Of a stretch of DNA of 64,000 nt, positions 1 through 10,083 are shown one piece after another. This DNA comes from an uncultured Gammaproteobacteria bacterium (GTDB taxonomy: Bacteria; Pseudomonadota; Gammaproteobacteria; Eutrophobiales; Eutrophobiaceae): the NCBI GenBank assembly GCA_958295485.1, contig OY282354.1, positions 806,001 through 870,000 on the forward strand. Reading direction: 5' to 3'. Position 1 is the first letter of the stretch. Each line of letters begins with the position of its first letter. The notes beneath the pieces were generated by a model. It had not been told where the DNA came from. It did not search any database and saw only the letters and a program-made list of their open reading frames with translations. The translations under genes were made by a program, and so were the position numbers.

Positions 1-192
1 TACCGACTCGTCCAGCACCTTGATCTCGCCGTGTACCGACTCGTCCAACACTTTGAGGTCGGCTTTTGTCGCTACGCTTTCATTGACGGCTTTGCTGATA
101 GTCTTCACCATTGCTTCTGCCTGTGTGTCGTCGAACCCGACCCTTTCCAGGGTTTTCGCGGCGGCGAGTGTGTCAAATGTTACTGATTCCAT
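1..192 (-). CDS. DUF1640-like small coiled-coil protein, C-terminus outside window
   Basis: The reading frame starts with ATG at 190-192 behind a clear AAGGAG ribosome site and runs off the left edge, so only 64 codons are visible. The sequence opens with MESVTFDTLAA and a Q-A-E-A helix, then a repeated block (KVLDESVHGEI / KVLDESV) of heptad character. This pattern resembles the DUF1640/CCDC90-like bacterial coiled-coil proteins, which have a long central coiled coil and often a C-terminal membrane helix. The repeat is also visible in the DNA (two copies of a roughly 31-36 bp block at 1-60), so the coiled coil may have lengthened by tandem duplication. Function is unknown; the family call is tentative because the C-terminal half is missing. 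Confidence 0.6.
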   Translation of the reverse strand, partial: MESVTFDTLAAAKTLERVGFDDTQAEAMVKTISKAVNESVATKADLKVLDESVHGEIKVLDESV

Positions 193-538
193 GATACTCA
201 CTCCTTAAATTGCTGTTGATGGTGAGAAAGCTGCCGGCGCCCATCAGGGCTCAGCCCGGCTTGCTCACTCATTTCCTATGAAATGCCGTGTCCGGCGACG
301 CAAGCATTATTTCACCCACACTCACGACCGGCGAGACAACGGCGTATCGCACCAGGGAGTATACTACAAACCAATTGAAATTTCATAACTACGGACTTCT
401 CAATCGGCGGCGCCCAGGTCACCCGGTACCCGGACACGTTAAGGGCGTCCCAGGGGAAGCCGGCCAACACCCTGTGGCTAACGAGACCATCAACTCGGAC
501 GTATCATTGATGCCCCCTCCCTTGAACCGGTCCCGTCG
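193..538. other. Intergenic region without a recognisable gene
   Basis: About 345 bp between the coiled-coil gene and the SDR gene. The open frame at 288-542 has arginine/proline-rich content with no family resemblance and no ribosome site, so I do not call it. No terminator or tRNA was seen. Confidence 0.5.
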
Positions 539-1309
539 CTAACGCGCTTGCATTCGGATGCCGCCGTCGATACGGATGCATTCCCCGTTGATGTAGTCGT
601 TTTCGATAATGAACATTGCGAGGCGGGCGACTTCATCGGGGTTGCCTAATCTTTTGGGGTAGAGAACGGAGGCTTCCAGTGCCCGGATGACTTTTTCTTC
701 TAATATGTTGAAAATGGGGGTGGCAATCAAACCGGGGACGATGGTATTTACCCTTATTCCCAGGGAGGCCAGGTCCCTGGCCACGGGCACGGTCATGCCG
801 ACTATCCCGCCTTTGCTGGCGCTGTATGCCGCCTGGCCGATTTGTCCTTCGTATGCGGCGACGGAGGCCGTGTTTATGATCGCGCCCCTGCCGCCGTATT
901 CATCGAAGGGTTCGTTTTTCGCCATTTGTTCCGCGGCTAAACGCAGCACGTTGAACGTGCCGGCCAGGTTGACCTGGATGACCTTGTTGTATAAGTCCAG
1001 CGCGTGGGGGCCGTCCCTGCCTAAAGTCTTGGCGGCGGCCGCGATGCCGGCGAAGTTGCAGCAGATGTGGATGGCATCGAATTTTGCCATGGTGGCGCTA
1101 ATGGCGTTCGCCACTGATTCTTCATCGGGAACGTCGACGCGTTGAAATATCACCCGGTCGCCCGACTGCTCGGCCAGTTTGGCGCCCAGCTCTTCATTCA
1201 AGTCGAAGATCGCGACATTAGCGCCGGCGTCTGTCAGGCGTTTGACTGTCGCCTCGCCCAACCCGGAAGCGCCGCCGGTGACTATTGCTGTTTTACCTGA
1301 AATATCCAT
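539..1309 (-). CDS. SDR-family dehydrogenase, type 2 3-hydroxyacyl-CoA dehydrogenase-like
   Basis: A 256-residue classical short-chain dehydrogenase. The NAD-binding motif TGGASGLG is at residues 11-18, an acidic residue D36 after strand 2 favours NAD over NADP, NFAG (variant of NNAG) is at 85-88, and the catalytic S149, Y162 and K166 are in place. The sequence around RDGPHALDLYNKVIQVNL is typical of the HSD10/type-2 3-hydroxyacyl-CoA dehydrogenases that oxidise 3-hydroxyacyl-CoAs in fatty-acid and branched-chain amino-acid breakdown. The start at 1309 is chosen because it directly follows a GGAGG site and begins with the family-typical first strand; the frame is open 30 codons further upstream. 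A role beside the acyl-CoA genes at 2-4.5 kb and the liu operon fits, but substrate is inferred. Confidence 0.85.
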   Translation of the reverse strand: MDISGKTAIVTGGASGLGEATVKRLTDAGANVAIFDLNEELGAKLAEQSGDRVIFQRVDVPDEESVANAISATMAKFDAIHICCNFAGIAAAAKTLGRDGPHALDLYNKVIQVNLAGTFNVLRLAAEQMAKNEPFDEYGGRGAIINTASVAAYEGQIGQAAYSASKGGIVGMTVPVARDLASLGIRVNTIVPGLIATPIFNILEEKVIRALEASVLYPKRLGNPDEVARLAMFIIENDYINGECIRIDGGIRMQAR

Positions 1310-1343
1310 ACCTGACCTCCAAAGGAAATTTTGCCGCCGAAAT

Positions 1344-1463
1344 TCAAAAATCGTCCGGCAGGTTGATTGACCGCAGACCGGGATAGGCCGAGAAGCCACG
1401 GTCCAAGGTCACCCATTCACAACCGTGTTCAATCGCCAAGGCTGCGTGATGGGCGTCAGGAGT
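1344..1463 (-). pseudogene. vapC: VapC toxin remnant (PIN domain C-terminus)
   Basis: Read on the minus strand, this segment encodes TPDAHHAALAIEHG, then VTLDRGFSAYPGLR and a stop. This matches the last third of VapC-type PIN nucleases (the DAHHAALA helix with an acidic catalytic residue and the TLDRGF motif). No start codon or N-terminal catalytic aspartate is present; the sequence upstream runs straight into the antitoxin gene's last codons in another frame. I read this as a toxin whose first two thirds were deleted, leaving the upstream VapB-type antitoxin orphaned. It cannot make a working PIN nuclease. Confidence 0.7.
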
Positions 1464-1848
1464 CCAGCTGCTCCTCAAGCGCCGCATTGTCCGTCAGGTT
1501 CACCCCGGGCTGAACGCCTTGACCTCGGAATACGGGAATCGGCGGTGTATCGACAACCGCTGCATTGTCCGTCAGGTTCACCCCGGGCTGAACACCTTGA
1601 CCCCGGAATACGGGAATCGGCGGCGCATCGACAACCGCCCCATTGTCCGTCAGGTTCACCCCGGGCTGAACGCCTTGACCCTGGAATACGGGAATCGACG
1701 GCGCATCGACAACCGCCGTATCATCCGGGGTCGCCAGAAATACGCGAAGGGCCTGCTCAACCGTTGTTTTCAGCGTCTTGCGCTCACTAACCGCATACGC
1801 CTTGGCCCTTTTCAGTAATTCGTCGTTGATGTCTATCGTCGTGCGCAT
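1456..1848 (-). CDS. vapB: VapB-type antitoxin with threefold C-terminal peptide
   Basis: A 130-residue protein. Residues 1-40 (MRTTIDINDELLKRAKAYAV and following) are a ribbon-helix-helix-type DNA-binding N-terminus of the VapB/DUF2191 kind. These antitoxins normally end with one short toxin-binding segment of the form P-x-F-x-G-x-G-x-Q-P-G-V-x-L-x-D. Here that segment is present three times in tandem (PVFQGQG or PVFRGQG followed by VQPGVNLTDN), with a period of 26 residues. The expected partner, a VapC PIN toxin, survives only as a C-terminal stump immediately downstream and overlapping. The gene would normally repress its own promoter and neutralise VapC. Whether the tripled peptide is functional or a by-product of repeat expansion is unknown. 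Confidence 0.75.
   Translation of the reverse strand: MRTTIDINDELLKRAKAYAVSERKTLKTTVEQALRVFLATPDDTAVVDAPSIPVFQGQGVQPGVNLTDNGAVVDAPPIPVFRGQGVQPGVNLTDNAAVVDTPPIPVFRGQGVQPGVNLTDNAALEEQLDS
1485..1718 (-). repeat. 78-bp tandem repeat, three copies, inside vapB
   Basis: The block starting CATTGTCCGTCAGGTTCACC recurs at 1485, 1563 and 1641, an exact 78-bp period (26 codons, frame-preserving). Copies differ at only a few positions, which indicates recent expansion. Confidence 0.95.
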
Positions 1849-1997
1849 AATAAAAGCATATCAAGTATTATGGTTTTATGTAATATGAGATAGGCGGGTC
1901 AGGGGCAGGTTGCTTGATTCCGTCCCTCGGTTCGGTAGTTTTTAATCAATAGTCATTTATAATGTGAGCAAACACAACTCATCGAGGAAAACCCGCC

Positions 1998-2801
1998 ATG
2001 GCCGCGACCGCGCAAGAACTGATTGAAGAACCAAGCCTGCTTACCGGGGTAAAGTCCGGTATCGCAACCCTGACGTTGAATCGCCCGGCGCAGTTCAATG
2101 CGTTGTCCGGTGAGATGCTGTCCGCGCTGCAAGCCGCGCTCGATGGGATCAGCCGGGATGAAACGGTGCGCGTCGTGATCATTGCGGCAAACGGCAAGGC
2201 TTATTGCGCGGGACATGACTTGAAGGAAATGCGCTCAAGTGAAGACCGGGCGTTTCACCGGTCACTGTTCGGGCAATGCGGCGCCATGATGAAAACCATC
2301 AATCAGCTGCCCCAGCCGGTCATTGCCAAGGTGCATGGCATTGCCACCGCCGCGGGCTGTCAGTTGGTGGCGCAATGTGATTTGGCCGTCGCTGCCGATT
2401 CGGCGCGCTTTGCCGTGTCCGGCATCAACGCCGGGTTATTTTGCTCCACCCCTGCGGTGCCTTTGAGTCGGAACATGCACCGCAAACAGGCGTTGCAGAT
2501 GTTGTTGACCGGCGATTTTATCGATGCGGCAACCGCCAAACAATTCGGGTTGATTAACGAAGTGACGCCCCCGGAAGAACTGGACGCGGCAGTTGCGGCG
2601 TTGGCGGAAAAAATCGTTGGCAAATCGCGCCTGGCCGTCAACCTGGGAAAGAAGATGTTTTATGAACAGGCGAATATGGATTTGAGCGCGGCTTATGATT
2701 TTGCCGGTGAACGCATGGCCTGCAATATGGACAGTGAAGACGCAAGGGAAGGGATCGATGCCTTCATCGAAAAGCGAAAACCCGTCTGGAGGGGCAGATA
2801 A
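1998..2801 (+). CDS. Enoyl-CoA hydratase/isomerase family protein (ECHDC3-like)
   Basis: A 267-residue crotonase-fold protein with a GAGGAAA ribosome site before ATG 1998. Crotonase landmarks are visible: TLNRPAQFNAL near residue 28, the oxyanion-hole segment AGHDLKEM near 73, and the second oxyanion loop GIATAAGCQLV near 114. In classical hydratases the two catalytic glutamates sit in G-G-C-E-L and in the following loop; here the first is Q (AAGCQL) and the second region reads GLFCSTPAVPLSR with no glutamate. That pattern is typical of the ECHDC3 subgroup, for which hydratase activity is doubtful. It lies directly upstream of an acyl-CoA synthetase on the same strand (97 bp gap), so a role in acyl-CoA metabolism is likely but the reaction is not settled. 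Confidence 0.8.
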   Translation: MAATAQELIEEPSLLTGVKSGIATLTLNRPAQFNALSGEMLSALQAALDGISRDETVRVVIIAANGKAYCAGHDLKEMRSSEDRAFHRSLFGQCGAMMKTINQLPQPVIAKVHGIATAAGCQLVAQCDLAVAADSARFAVSGINAGLFCSTPAVPLSRNMHRKQALQMLLTGDFIDAATAKQFGLINEVTPPEELDAAVAALAEKIVGKSRLAVNLGKKMFYEQANMDLSAAYDFAGERMACNMDSEDAREGIDAFIEKRKPVWRGR

Positions 2802-2898
2802 ATCCGGTTTCCGGTTTTCAGTCATCAGTTGACACCGCCCCTTTCTGAAAGCCAACAACTGAAAGCCAGCAACTGAAAGCCAACGACCAACAACAGCC

Positions 2899-4533
2899 AT
2901 GAAGTCCGAGCACATCTATGAAGCCGGTTTAGGCAAGAACCAGGCAAACTACACGTCGCTGTCGCCGTTGACCTTTATTGAACGGGCGGCCTCGGTTTAT
3001 CCCGATTACACGTCCGTTGTCCACGGCGAACTGCGGTTCACCTGGGCGGAAACCTATGCGCGCTGCCGGCGGCTGGCGTCTGCATTGAGCAAAAGAGGCA
3101 TAGGCAAAAACGATACGGTTTCGGCCATGTTGCCCAATATACCCGCCATGTACGAGGCCCACTTCGGCGTCGGCATGGCCGGCGCCGTATTGAATGCGCT
3201 TAATTACCGGCTGGATGCCGATGCCATCGCCTTCATGTTAGACCATGGCGAGTCAAAAGCGATTATCACCGATCGCGAATTCTCCGCCATCATCAAGGCT
3301 GCCCTGGCAAAATCAGGCAGGAAGATCATTGTTATCGACGTCGATGATCCCATGTACGCGGGCGGCGAGTTGATCGGCGAGACGGATTATGAATCTTTCC
3401 TGCTGGAAGGGGACCCTGACTTTGACTGGAATATGCCGGAAGATGAATGGGATGCGATCGCGCTTTGCTATACATCGGGAACCACGGGCGACCCGAAGGG
3501 CGTAGTGACCCATCATCGCGGCGCTTACCTGAACGCTGTTTCCAATTTGATGGTGTGGAATACCACCGCCCATCCCGTTTACTTGTGGACCTTGCCCATG
3601 TTTCATTGCAACGGCTGGTGTTTCCCATGGGGTATCGCCGCGGTTGCCGGTACGAATGTTTGTTTAAGGGCGGTCAGGGCTGATGCCATCTTCCCGCTGA
3701 TTAAAAAAGAAAAGGTGGATCATCTTTGCGGCGCGCCGATCGTATTGAATTTACTGGCTAACGCCCCTGGCGAATTGAAAGAAGGCATAGACCGCCAGGT
3801 TAAAGTGATGACTGCGGCATCGGCGCCGCCCCCCGCCGTGCTGCAAGCCATGGAAGAGATGAATTTTCCCGTTACCCACGTTTACGGCCTGACCGAAATC
3901 TACGGCCCGGCGGTGGTTTGCGACTGGCGCAAGGAATGGAACGATTTACCCATAGAGGAACAAGCCGAAATAAAGGCAAGGCAAGGGGTGCGCTATCCAT
4001 TGCAAGAGGCCGTCATGGTGGCGGATCCGGAAACCCTGGAGCCGGTCGCCAGGGACGGTGAGACCATAGGGGAGATATTCCACCGCGGCAATATCGTGAT
4101 GAAAGGCTACCTGAAAAACCCGGCGGCAACGGAGCGGGCCTTTAACGGCGGCTGGTTTCACAGCGGCGACTTGGCCGTATGGCATGAAGACGGTTACGTG
4201 GAGATCAAGGATCGTTCAAAAGACATTATTATTTCCGGCGGCGAGAACATTTCCAGTATCGAAATAGAGAACGTGCTTTATCGCCATCCCGCCGTATTGG
4301 AAGCAGCGGTTGTCGCCAGGCCCGATGAGAAATGGGGAGAGGCCCCCTGCGCTTTCGTGACCTTGAAAGACGGTGAAACCCTGACGGAAGCGGCGGTCAT
4401 TGATTTCTGTCGCGACAACATGGCGAGCTTCAAAGCGCCCAGGACCGTCGTTTTCGGGCCATTGCCAAAGACGTCAACCGGCAAGATTCAAAAATTCATC
4501 CTGCGCGCCAAGGCACGGGATGCGGGCAATTAG
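2899..4533 (+). CDS. AMP-dependent acyl-CoA synthetase/ligase
   Basis: A 544-residue ANL-superfamily enzyme that activates a carboxylic acid as acyl-AMP and transfers it to CoA. Core motifs: the P-loop YTSGTTGDPKGV near residues 190-201, YGLTE near 328, the hinge region with SKDIIISGGENISS near 438, and the C-terminal catalytic lysine in PKTSTGKIQKF near 522. Overall sequence and length match the medium/long-chain acyl-CoA synthetase subgroup that includes plant AAE1-like and bacterial DmdB-like enzymes; the natural substrate cannot be read from sequence. It is preceded by the ECHDC3-like gene and followed by a CoA-binding protein, suggesting a small acyl-CoA module. Its last codons take part in a 137-bp tandem duplication. 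Confidence 0.9.
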   Translation: MKSEHIYEAGLGKNQANYTSLSPLTFIERAASVYPDYTSVVHGELRFTWAETYARCRRLASALSKRGIGKNDTVSAMLPNIPAMYEAHFGVGMAGAVLNALNYRLDADAIAFMLDHGESKAIITDREFSAIIKAALAKSGRKIIVIDVDDPMYAGGELIGETDYESFLLEGDPDFDWNMPEDEWDAIALCYTSGTTGDPKGVVTHHRGAYLNAVSNLMVWNTTAHPVYLWTLPMFHCNGWCFPWGIAAVAGTNVCLRAVRADAIFPLIKKEKVDHLCGAPIVLNLLANAPGELKEGIDRQVKVMTAASAPPPAVLQAMEEMNFPVTHVYGLTEIYGPAVVCDWRKEWNDLPIEEQAEIKARQGVRYPLQEAVMVADPETLEPVARDGETIGEIFHRGNIVMKGYLKNPAATERAFNGGWFHSGDLAVWHEDGYVEIKDRSKDIIISGGENISSIEIENVLYRHPAVLEAAVVARPDEKWGEAPCAFVTLKDGETLTEAAVIDFCRDNMASFKAPRTVVFGPLPKTSTGKIQKFILRAKARDAGN

Positions 4534-4781
4534 CGTTTTTTGAGAGAGTCGTCATGTTTACTATCGACAGCAATGAACTCCGGCAGATTTTCGCCGACAA
4601 TAAGAGAGTGGCGATAGTCGGCTTGTCGCGCAATCCGATGCGCCCCAAGGCACGGGATGCGGGCAATTAGCGTTTTTTGAGAGAGCCGTCATGTTTACTA
4701 TCGACAGCAATGAGCTCCGGCAGATTTTCGCCGACAATAAGAGAGTGGCGATAGTCGGCTTGTCGCGCAATCCGATGCGTC
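4508..4781 (+). repeat. 137-bp tandem duplication spanning a gene junction
   Basis: Two copies (4508-4644 and 4645-4781) carry the last codons of the acyl-CoA synthetase, the intergenic spacer, and the first codons of the CoA-binding protein. Copies are near-identical (for example gtcgtc/ccgtc and AACTCC/AGCTCC differences). The first copy therefore yields a chimeric mini-ORF. Confidence 0.95.
4554..4670 (+). pseudogene. Chimeric mini-ORF: CoA-binding N-terminus joined to synthetase C-terminus
   Basis: Thirty-eight codons: MFTIDSNELRQIF through GLSRNPMRP is identical to the start of the real CoA-binding protein at 4691, then the frame passes into the duplicated synthetase tail (KARDAGN) and its stop. 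It keeps the original start context and ribosome site, so it may be translated, but it lacks most of the Rossmann fold. Confidence 0.8.
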
Positions 4782-5167
4782 CCAGTTATTTCACCGGGAA
4801 GTACCTGCAAGCGCACGATTTTGACGTTGTTCCGGTCAACCCGAATTACCAGGAAATACTGGGTGAGACCTGTTATCCCGACCTCCTCTCGATTCCCGGC
4901 AGGGTGGACGTGGTTGACCTGTTCCAAAAACCGGCCCGGGTCATGCCGTTTGTCCGGCAAGCCATTGAAATCGGCGCACGGGTACTCTGGATGCAGCTTG
5001 GCGTCGTGAATGAAGACGCCGCGAAACTCGCGCGGGACGCCGGGTTGGAAGTGGTCATGGATCGCTGCATGAAAATTGAATATGCCCGGTTGTTCGGCGG
5101 GCTGAACCTGGTTGGCGTGAATACCAAAGTGGTTTCATCCAGGCGTCCCCTTTTTGTGAACCGATAA
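4691..5167 (+). CDS. CoA-binding domain protein (YccU-type)
   Basis: A 158-residue single-domain Rossmann protein of the CoA_binding_2 family. VAIVGLSRNPMRPSYFTGKY near residues 18-38 is the nucleotide/CoA-binding turn, followed by VVPVNPNYQEILG, the D-V-V-D-L-F-Q-K-P strand and a conserved WMQLGVVNEDAAKLARDAG helix, ending with the VMDRCMKIEY motif typical of the family. Such proteins bind CoA or a related nucleotide; no enzymatic role is established. It sits 15 bp before the metY-like gene on the same strand and after the acyl-CoA synthetase, so co-transcription is likely. Confidence 0.85.
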   Translation: MFTIDSNELRQIFADNKRVAIVGLSRNPMRPSYFTGKYLQAHDFDVVPVNPNYQEILGETCYPDLLSIPGRVDVVDLFQKPARVMPFVRQAIEIGARVLWMQLGVVNEDAAKLARDAGLEVVMDRCMKIEYARLFGGLNLVGVNTKVVSSRRPLFVNR

Positions 5168-7538
<2,371 letters not shown>

Positions 7539-7544
7539 GGATAC

Positions 7545-8957
7545 ATGGATAACAAGGCATCGACATTAATTATTCCGGTGGAGAACCAGGTCCGTGAACT
7601 CGATGCGAAACTGCTTCTGGCCTGCATAGCGGCAGAACGCGGTTATCCGGTCATCCTGGGGTCGCGGGCTTATTGCCACTTTAAGGCGGCATCGATTCCA
7701 CGGGGCGTTTATCTGGCCAAAAGTATGCGCAGACTAAGTAATGCGATGTTTAAAATCCTGCGCATGTCAGGCCATGAGATCGTATTCTGGGAAGAAGAAG
7801 CGCTGGTGCATCCTCCTCCCGAGGTCTATTTTACTTTGCGACTTTCACCGGCGACCATCAAGCTCGTATCCCATGTGTTTGCCTGGAGCCGGGAAAATGC
7901 CGACTTGCTCAAACAATACCCTCACCTGCCGGAAAAGCTGCCAATACATATCACCGGCAACCCTCGCGGCGATATGTTGCGCCCGGAAATGCGTTCATAT
8001 TTTGCTGAAGACGTCAGCAGGATACGCAAGACGTACGGTGATTTTATCCTGATCAATACCAACTTCAGTGACGTTAATCCGTTTATACCCGGCGTGGGAA
8101 CGCTTTTGCCACCAAATAAATTCAGACGCAAGCCCAGGCTGGGGCAAGCAGGAAAAGGGATGAATCTGGAATTCGCCCAGGGACTGCATGATCACAGACA
8201 GCGCATCCTTGCCGACTTTATCGACTTGGTTCCGAGGCTGGAACAGGCTTTTCCTGATTTAACCATCATAATAAGGCCCCATCCCAGTGAAAAACACGAC
8301 ATTTATAATAAATTGTCCGGGCAATGCAGCAGGGTACAGGTGGAAAATGACGGTAGCGTTATCCCTTGGCTCCTGGCTGCTGAAGCCATGATACACAATG
8401 GTTGCACGACCGCTTTGGAGGCCTGTCAGCTAAAGGTTCCAACTGTTTCTTATGAAGCGACCGTGAATGAATATTATGATACGGGGATTCATGCGATGCC
8501 TGCCAGCTTGAGCTACCAATGCGGCAGTTTTGCTGAGCTGAAGGTGACGCTCAGGCAAATCCTTGACGGCAAGCTGGGTGTGGCGGGAGGCAGAAAACGC
8601 CAGGAGGTCGTAGATTATCACTTGGCGGCACAGGAAGGGGCGCTGGCTTGTGAGCGAATCATGGATGTTCTGGACGCGGCCGGCTATGGCAAAAGGCAAC
8701 CCCCGGCAACGTCAGCGGGATTATTTATTCAGGGCTGGTTGTTTGCCAACATAAAGGCAGCGCTGACAAAACTGAACATGCGCAGGTTCGGGCCGAACCG
8801 GCTTGGGTATCATGACCACCGCTTCCCGGAACTGTCGGTGGCTGATATTGAGCGACGAGTTGCCAGGTTCGGCAGTATATTGAACAGGTTTGACAATATC
8901 ACTATTCGACCCCATTCGCGTCACTTGCTTGACATCAACTCGGAGCCGTCTGTGTGA
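7545..8957 (+). CDS. Surface carbohydrate biosynthesis protein
   Basis: A 470-residue protein. The N-terminus (LIIPVENQVRELDAKLLLA, then GYPVILGSR) and the central ITGNPRGDMLRPEMR, IIRPHPSEKHD and HNGCTTALEA blocks resemble the surface-polysaccharide biosynthesis proteins that have a GT-B or CDP-glycerol-transferase-like fold. The H-P-S-E motif and the G-C-T-T-A-L-E-A loop are typical nucleotide-sugar side elements of that fold. It adjoins the nonulosonate genes neuB, neuC, neuA, so a role in building or transferring a surface glycan is likely. Its 3' end overlaps the convergent neuB gene by 23 bp. Confidence 0.7.
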   Translation: MDNKASTLIIPVENQVRELDAKLLLACIAAERGYPVILGSRAYCHFKAASIPRGVYLAKSMRRLSNAMFKILRMSGHEIVFWEEEALVHPPPEVYFTLRLSPATIKLVSHVFAWSRENADLLKQYPHLPEKLPIHITGNPRGDMLRPEMRSYFAEDVSRIRKTYGDFILINTNFSDVNPFIPGVGTLLPPNKFRRKPRLGQAGKGMNLEFAQGLHDHRQRILADFIDLVPRLEQAFPDLTIIIRPHPSEKHDIYNKLSGQCSRVQVENDGSVIPWLLAAEAMIHNGCTTALEACQLKVPTVSYEATVNEYYDTGIHAMPASLSYQCGSFAELKVTLRQILDGKLGVAGGRKRQEVVDYHLAAQEGALACERIMDVLDAAGYGKRQPPATSAGLFIQGWLFANIKAALTKLNMRRFGPNRLGYHDHRFPELSVADIERRVARFGSILNRFDNITIRPHSRHLLDINSEPSV

Positions 8958-10050
8958 ATTTATTATCTTCTCTCTTGAAGTCGCTTGCACGCGTACTTTT
9001 TTCCATGTCATTCCAGCGTAATTGATGGTCATACTTCATATTCTTTCTCGCACGATAGTCGCCATTAATTATCTCTTCATATTTCTCAGCGGGTATCTCG
9101 CCTGTCCCCGGTCGTTTGACCCAGATATTTTCTTCAGTGATTAATTCGCCTTTTTTAATTCCCCTTGTTTGATTGACGACGACCGACGCGTAAGCAAAAT
9201 TAATGGTAACTCTCTCTTCGGGCAGGATATTCTTGCCTCCTCCCCGGCATTCAAACATGATTTTTGCATCCCTGATCAGTTCTTTGCATTCGTTTTCATC
9301 CATGGAAATCTTGATATCCGGCCCTTCCCTGTGTTTTGCATCGGTAAAATGTCTCTCTAAAATTGACGCCCCCAATGCCACCGCGCCGAGGCAAGGATGA
9401 TTGCTTGAAGAATGATCGGACAAGCCGATAACGGCATTCGAAAAATTTTCTTCTAATTGAGCCAACGCGCCCAGGCGAATCTTCTCGTAAGGGGTCGGGT
9501 ATAAACTGGTTGTATGCATCAGGGCATATTGGACTCCAGCCGCTTCTAAAATATCCACGGCCTTTGATATGGTTGCAAGATTATTCATGCCGGTACTCAG
9601 AATAATCGGCTTTTTGAAATTAGCGATATGCTTGATCAAAGGGTAGTTATTACACTCCCCTGAGCCAATTTTACAGGCCGGGACTTGCATGTCGTGAAGA
9701 CGGTCAGCCGCTTTTCTTGAGAAGGGGGTTGAAATAAAGATCATCCCTCGTTCGATGACGTATCTTTGCAACTCTTTTTCATCTTCTTCAGACAGGGCGC
9801 ATTTTTTCATAATGTCATAAATAGATTCCTTCGCATTCCCCGGGATTGTCTTTTTGGCGGCGATGCACATTTCATCTTCGATAATGTGAGTTTGGTGTTT
9901 TATGACTTCGACTCCCGCCCTTGCCGCCGAATTGACCATTTCTTTGGCAGTCTTTAAACTTCCATTATGATTGATTCCTATTTCTGCGATAATAAGAGGC
10001 GGGAAATCCTTGCCGACTTTTCTGTTTCCAATCTCGAAGAATTTTTCCAT
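8935..10050 (-). CDS. neuB: N-acetylneuraminate (nonulosonate) synthase
   Basis: A 371-residue enzyme condensing phosphoenolpyruvate with an N-acyl hexosamine to give a nine-carbon sialic-acid-type sugar. The TIM barrel carries AEIGINHNGS, the VEVIKHQTH strand, FISTPFSRKAADRL, KIGSGECNNYPL, LSTGMNNLATI and GLSDHSSSN, and the C-terminal SAF/antifreeze-like domain is present (RGIKKGELITEENIWVKRPG). The protein may prefer N-acetylmannosamine or the legionaminic precursor; sequence alone does not decide. An in-frame TTG at 10063-10065 would add five residues; ATG 10048-10050 is preferred but neither has an ideally spaced ribosome site. It faces away from neuC with a very short divergent gap, unlike the usual single operon. 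Confidence 0.9.
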   Translation of the reverse strand: MEKFFEIGNRKVGKDFPPLIIAEIGINHNGSLKTAKEMVNSAARAGVEVIKHQTHIIEDEMCIAAKKTIPGNAKESIYDIMKKCALSEEDEKELQRYVIERGMIFISTPFSRKAADRLHDMQVPACKIGSGECNNYPLIKHIANFKKPIILSTGMNNLATISKAVDILEAAGVQYALMHTTSLYPTPYEKIRLGALAQLEENFSNAVIGLSDHSSSNHPCLGAVALGASILERHFTDAKHREGPDIKISMDENECKELIRDAKIMFECRGGGKNILPEERVTINFAYASVVVNQTRGIKKGELITEENIWVKRPGTGEIPAEKYEEIINGDYRARKNMKYDHQLRWNDMEKSTRASDFKREDNKFTQTAPS

Positions 10051-10083
10051 TATTGATTTTTGCAATAGTTCCCCGGGTATAAA

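Noticed and set aside
288-542. 84-codon plus-strand frame
   Set aside because: No ribosome site, arginine/proline-rich content, no similarity to a known family; overlaps the SDR stop region.
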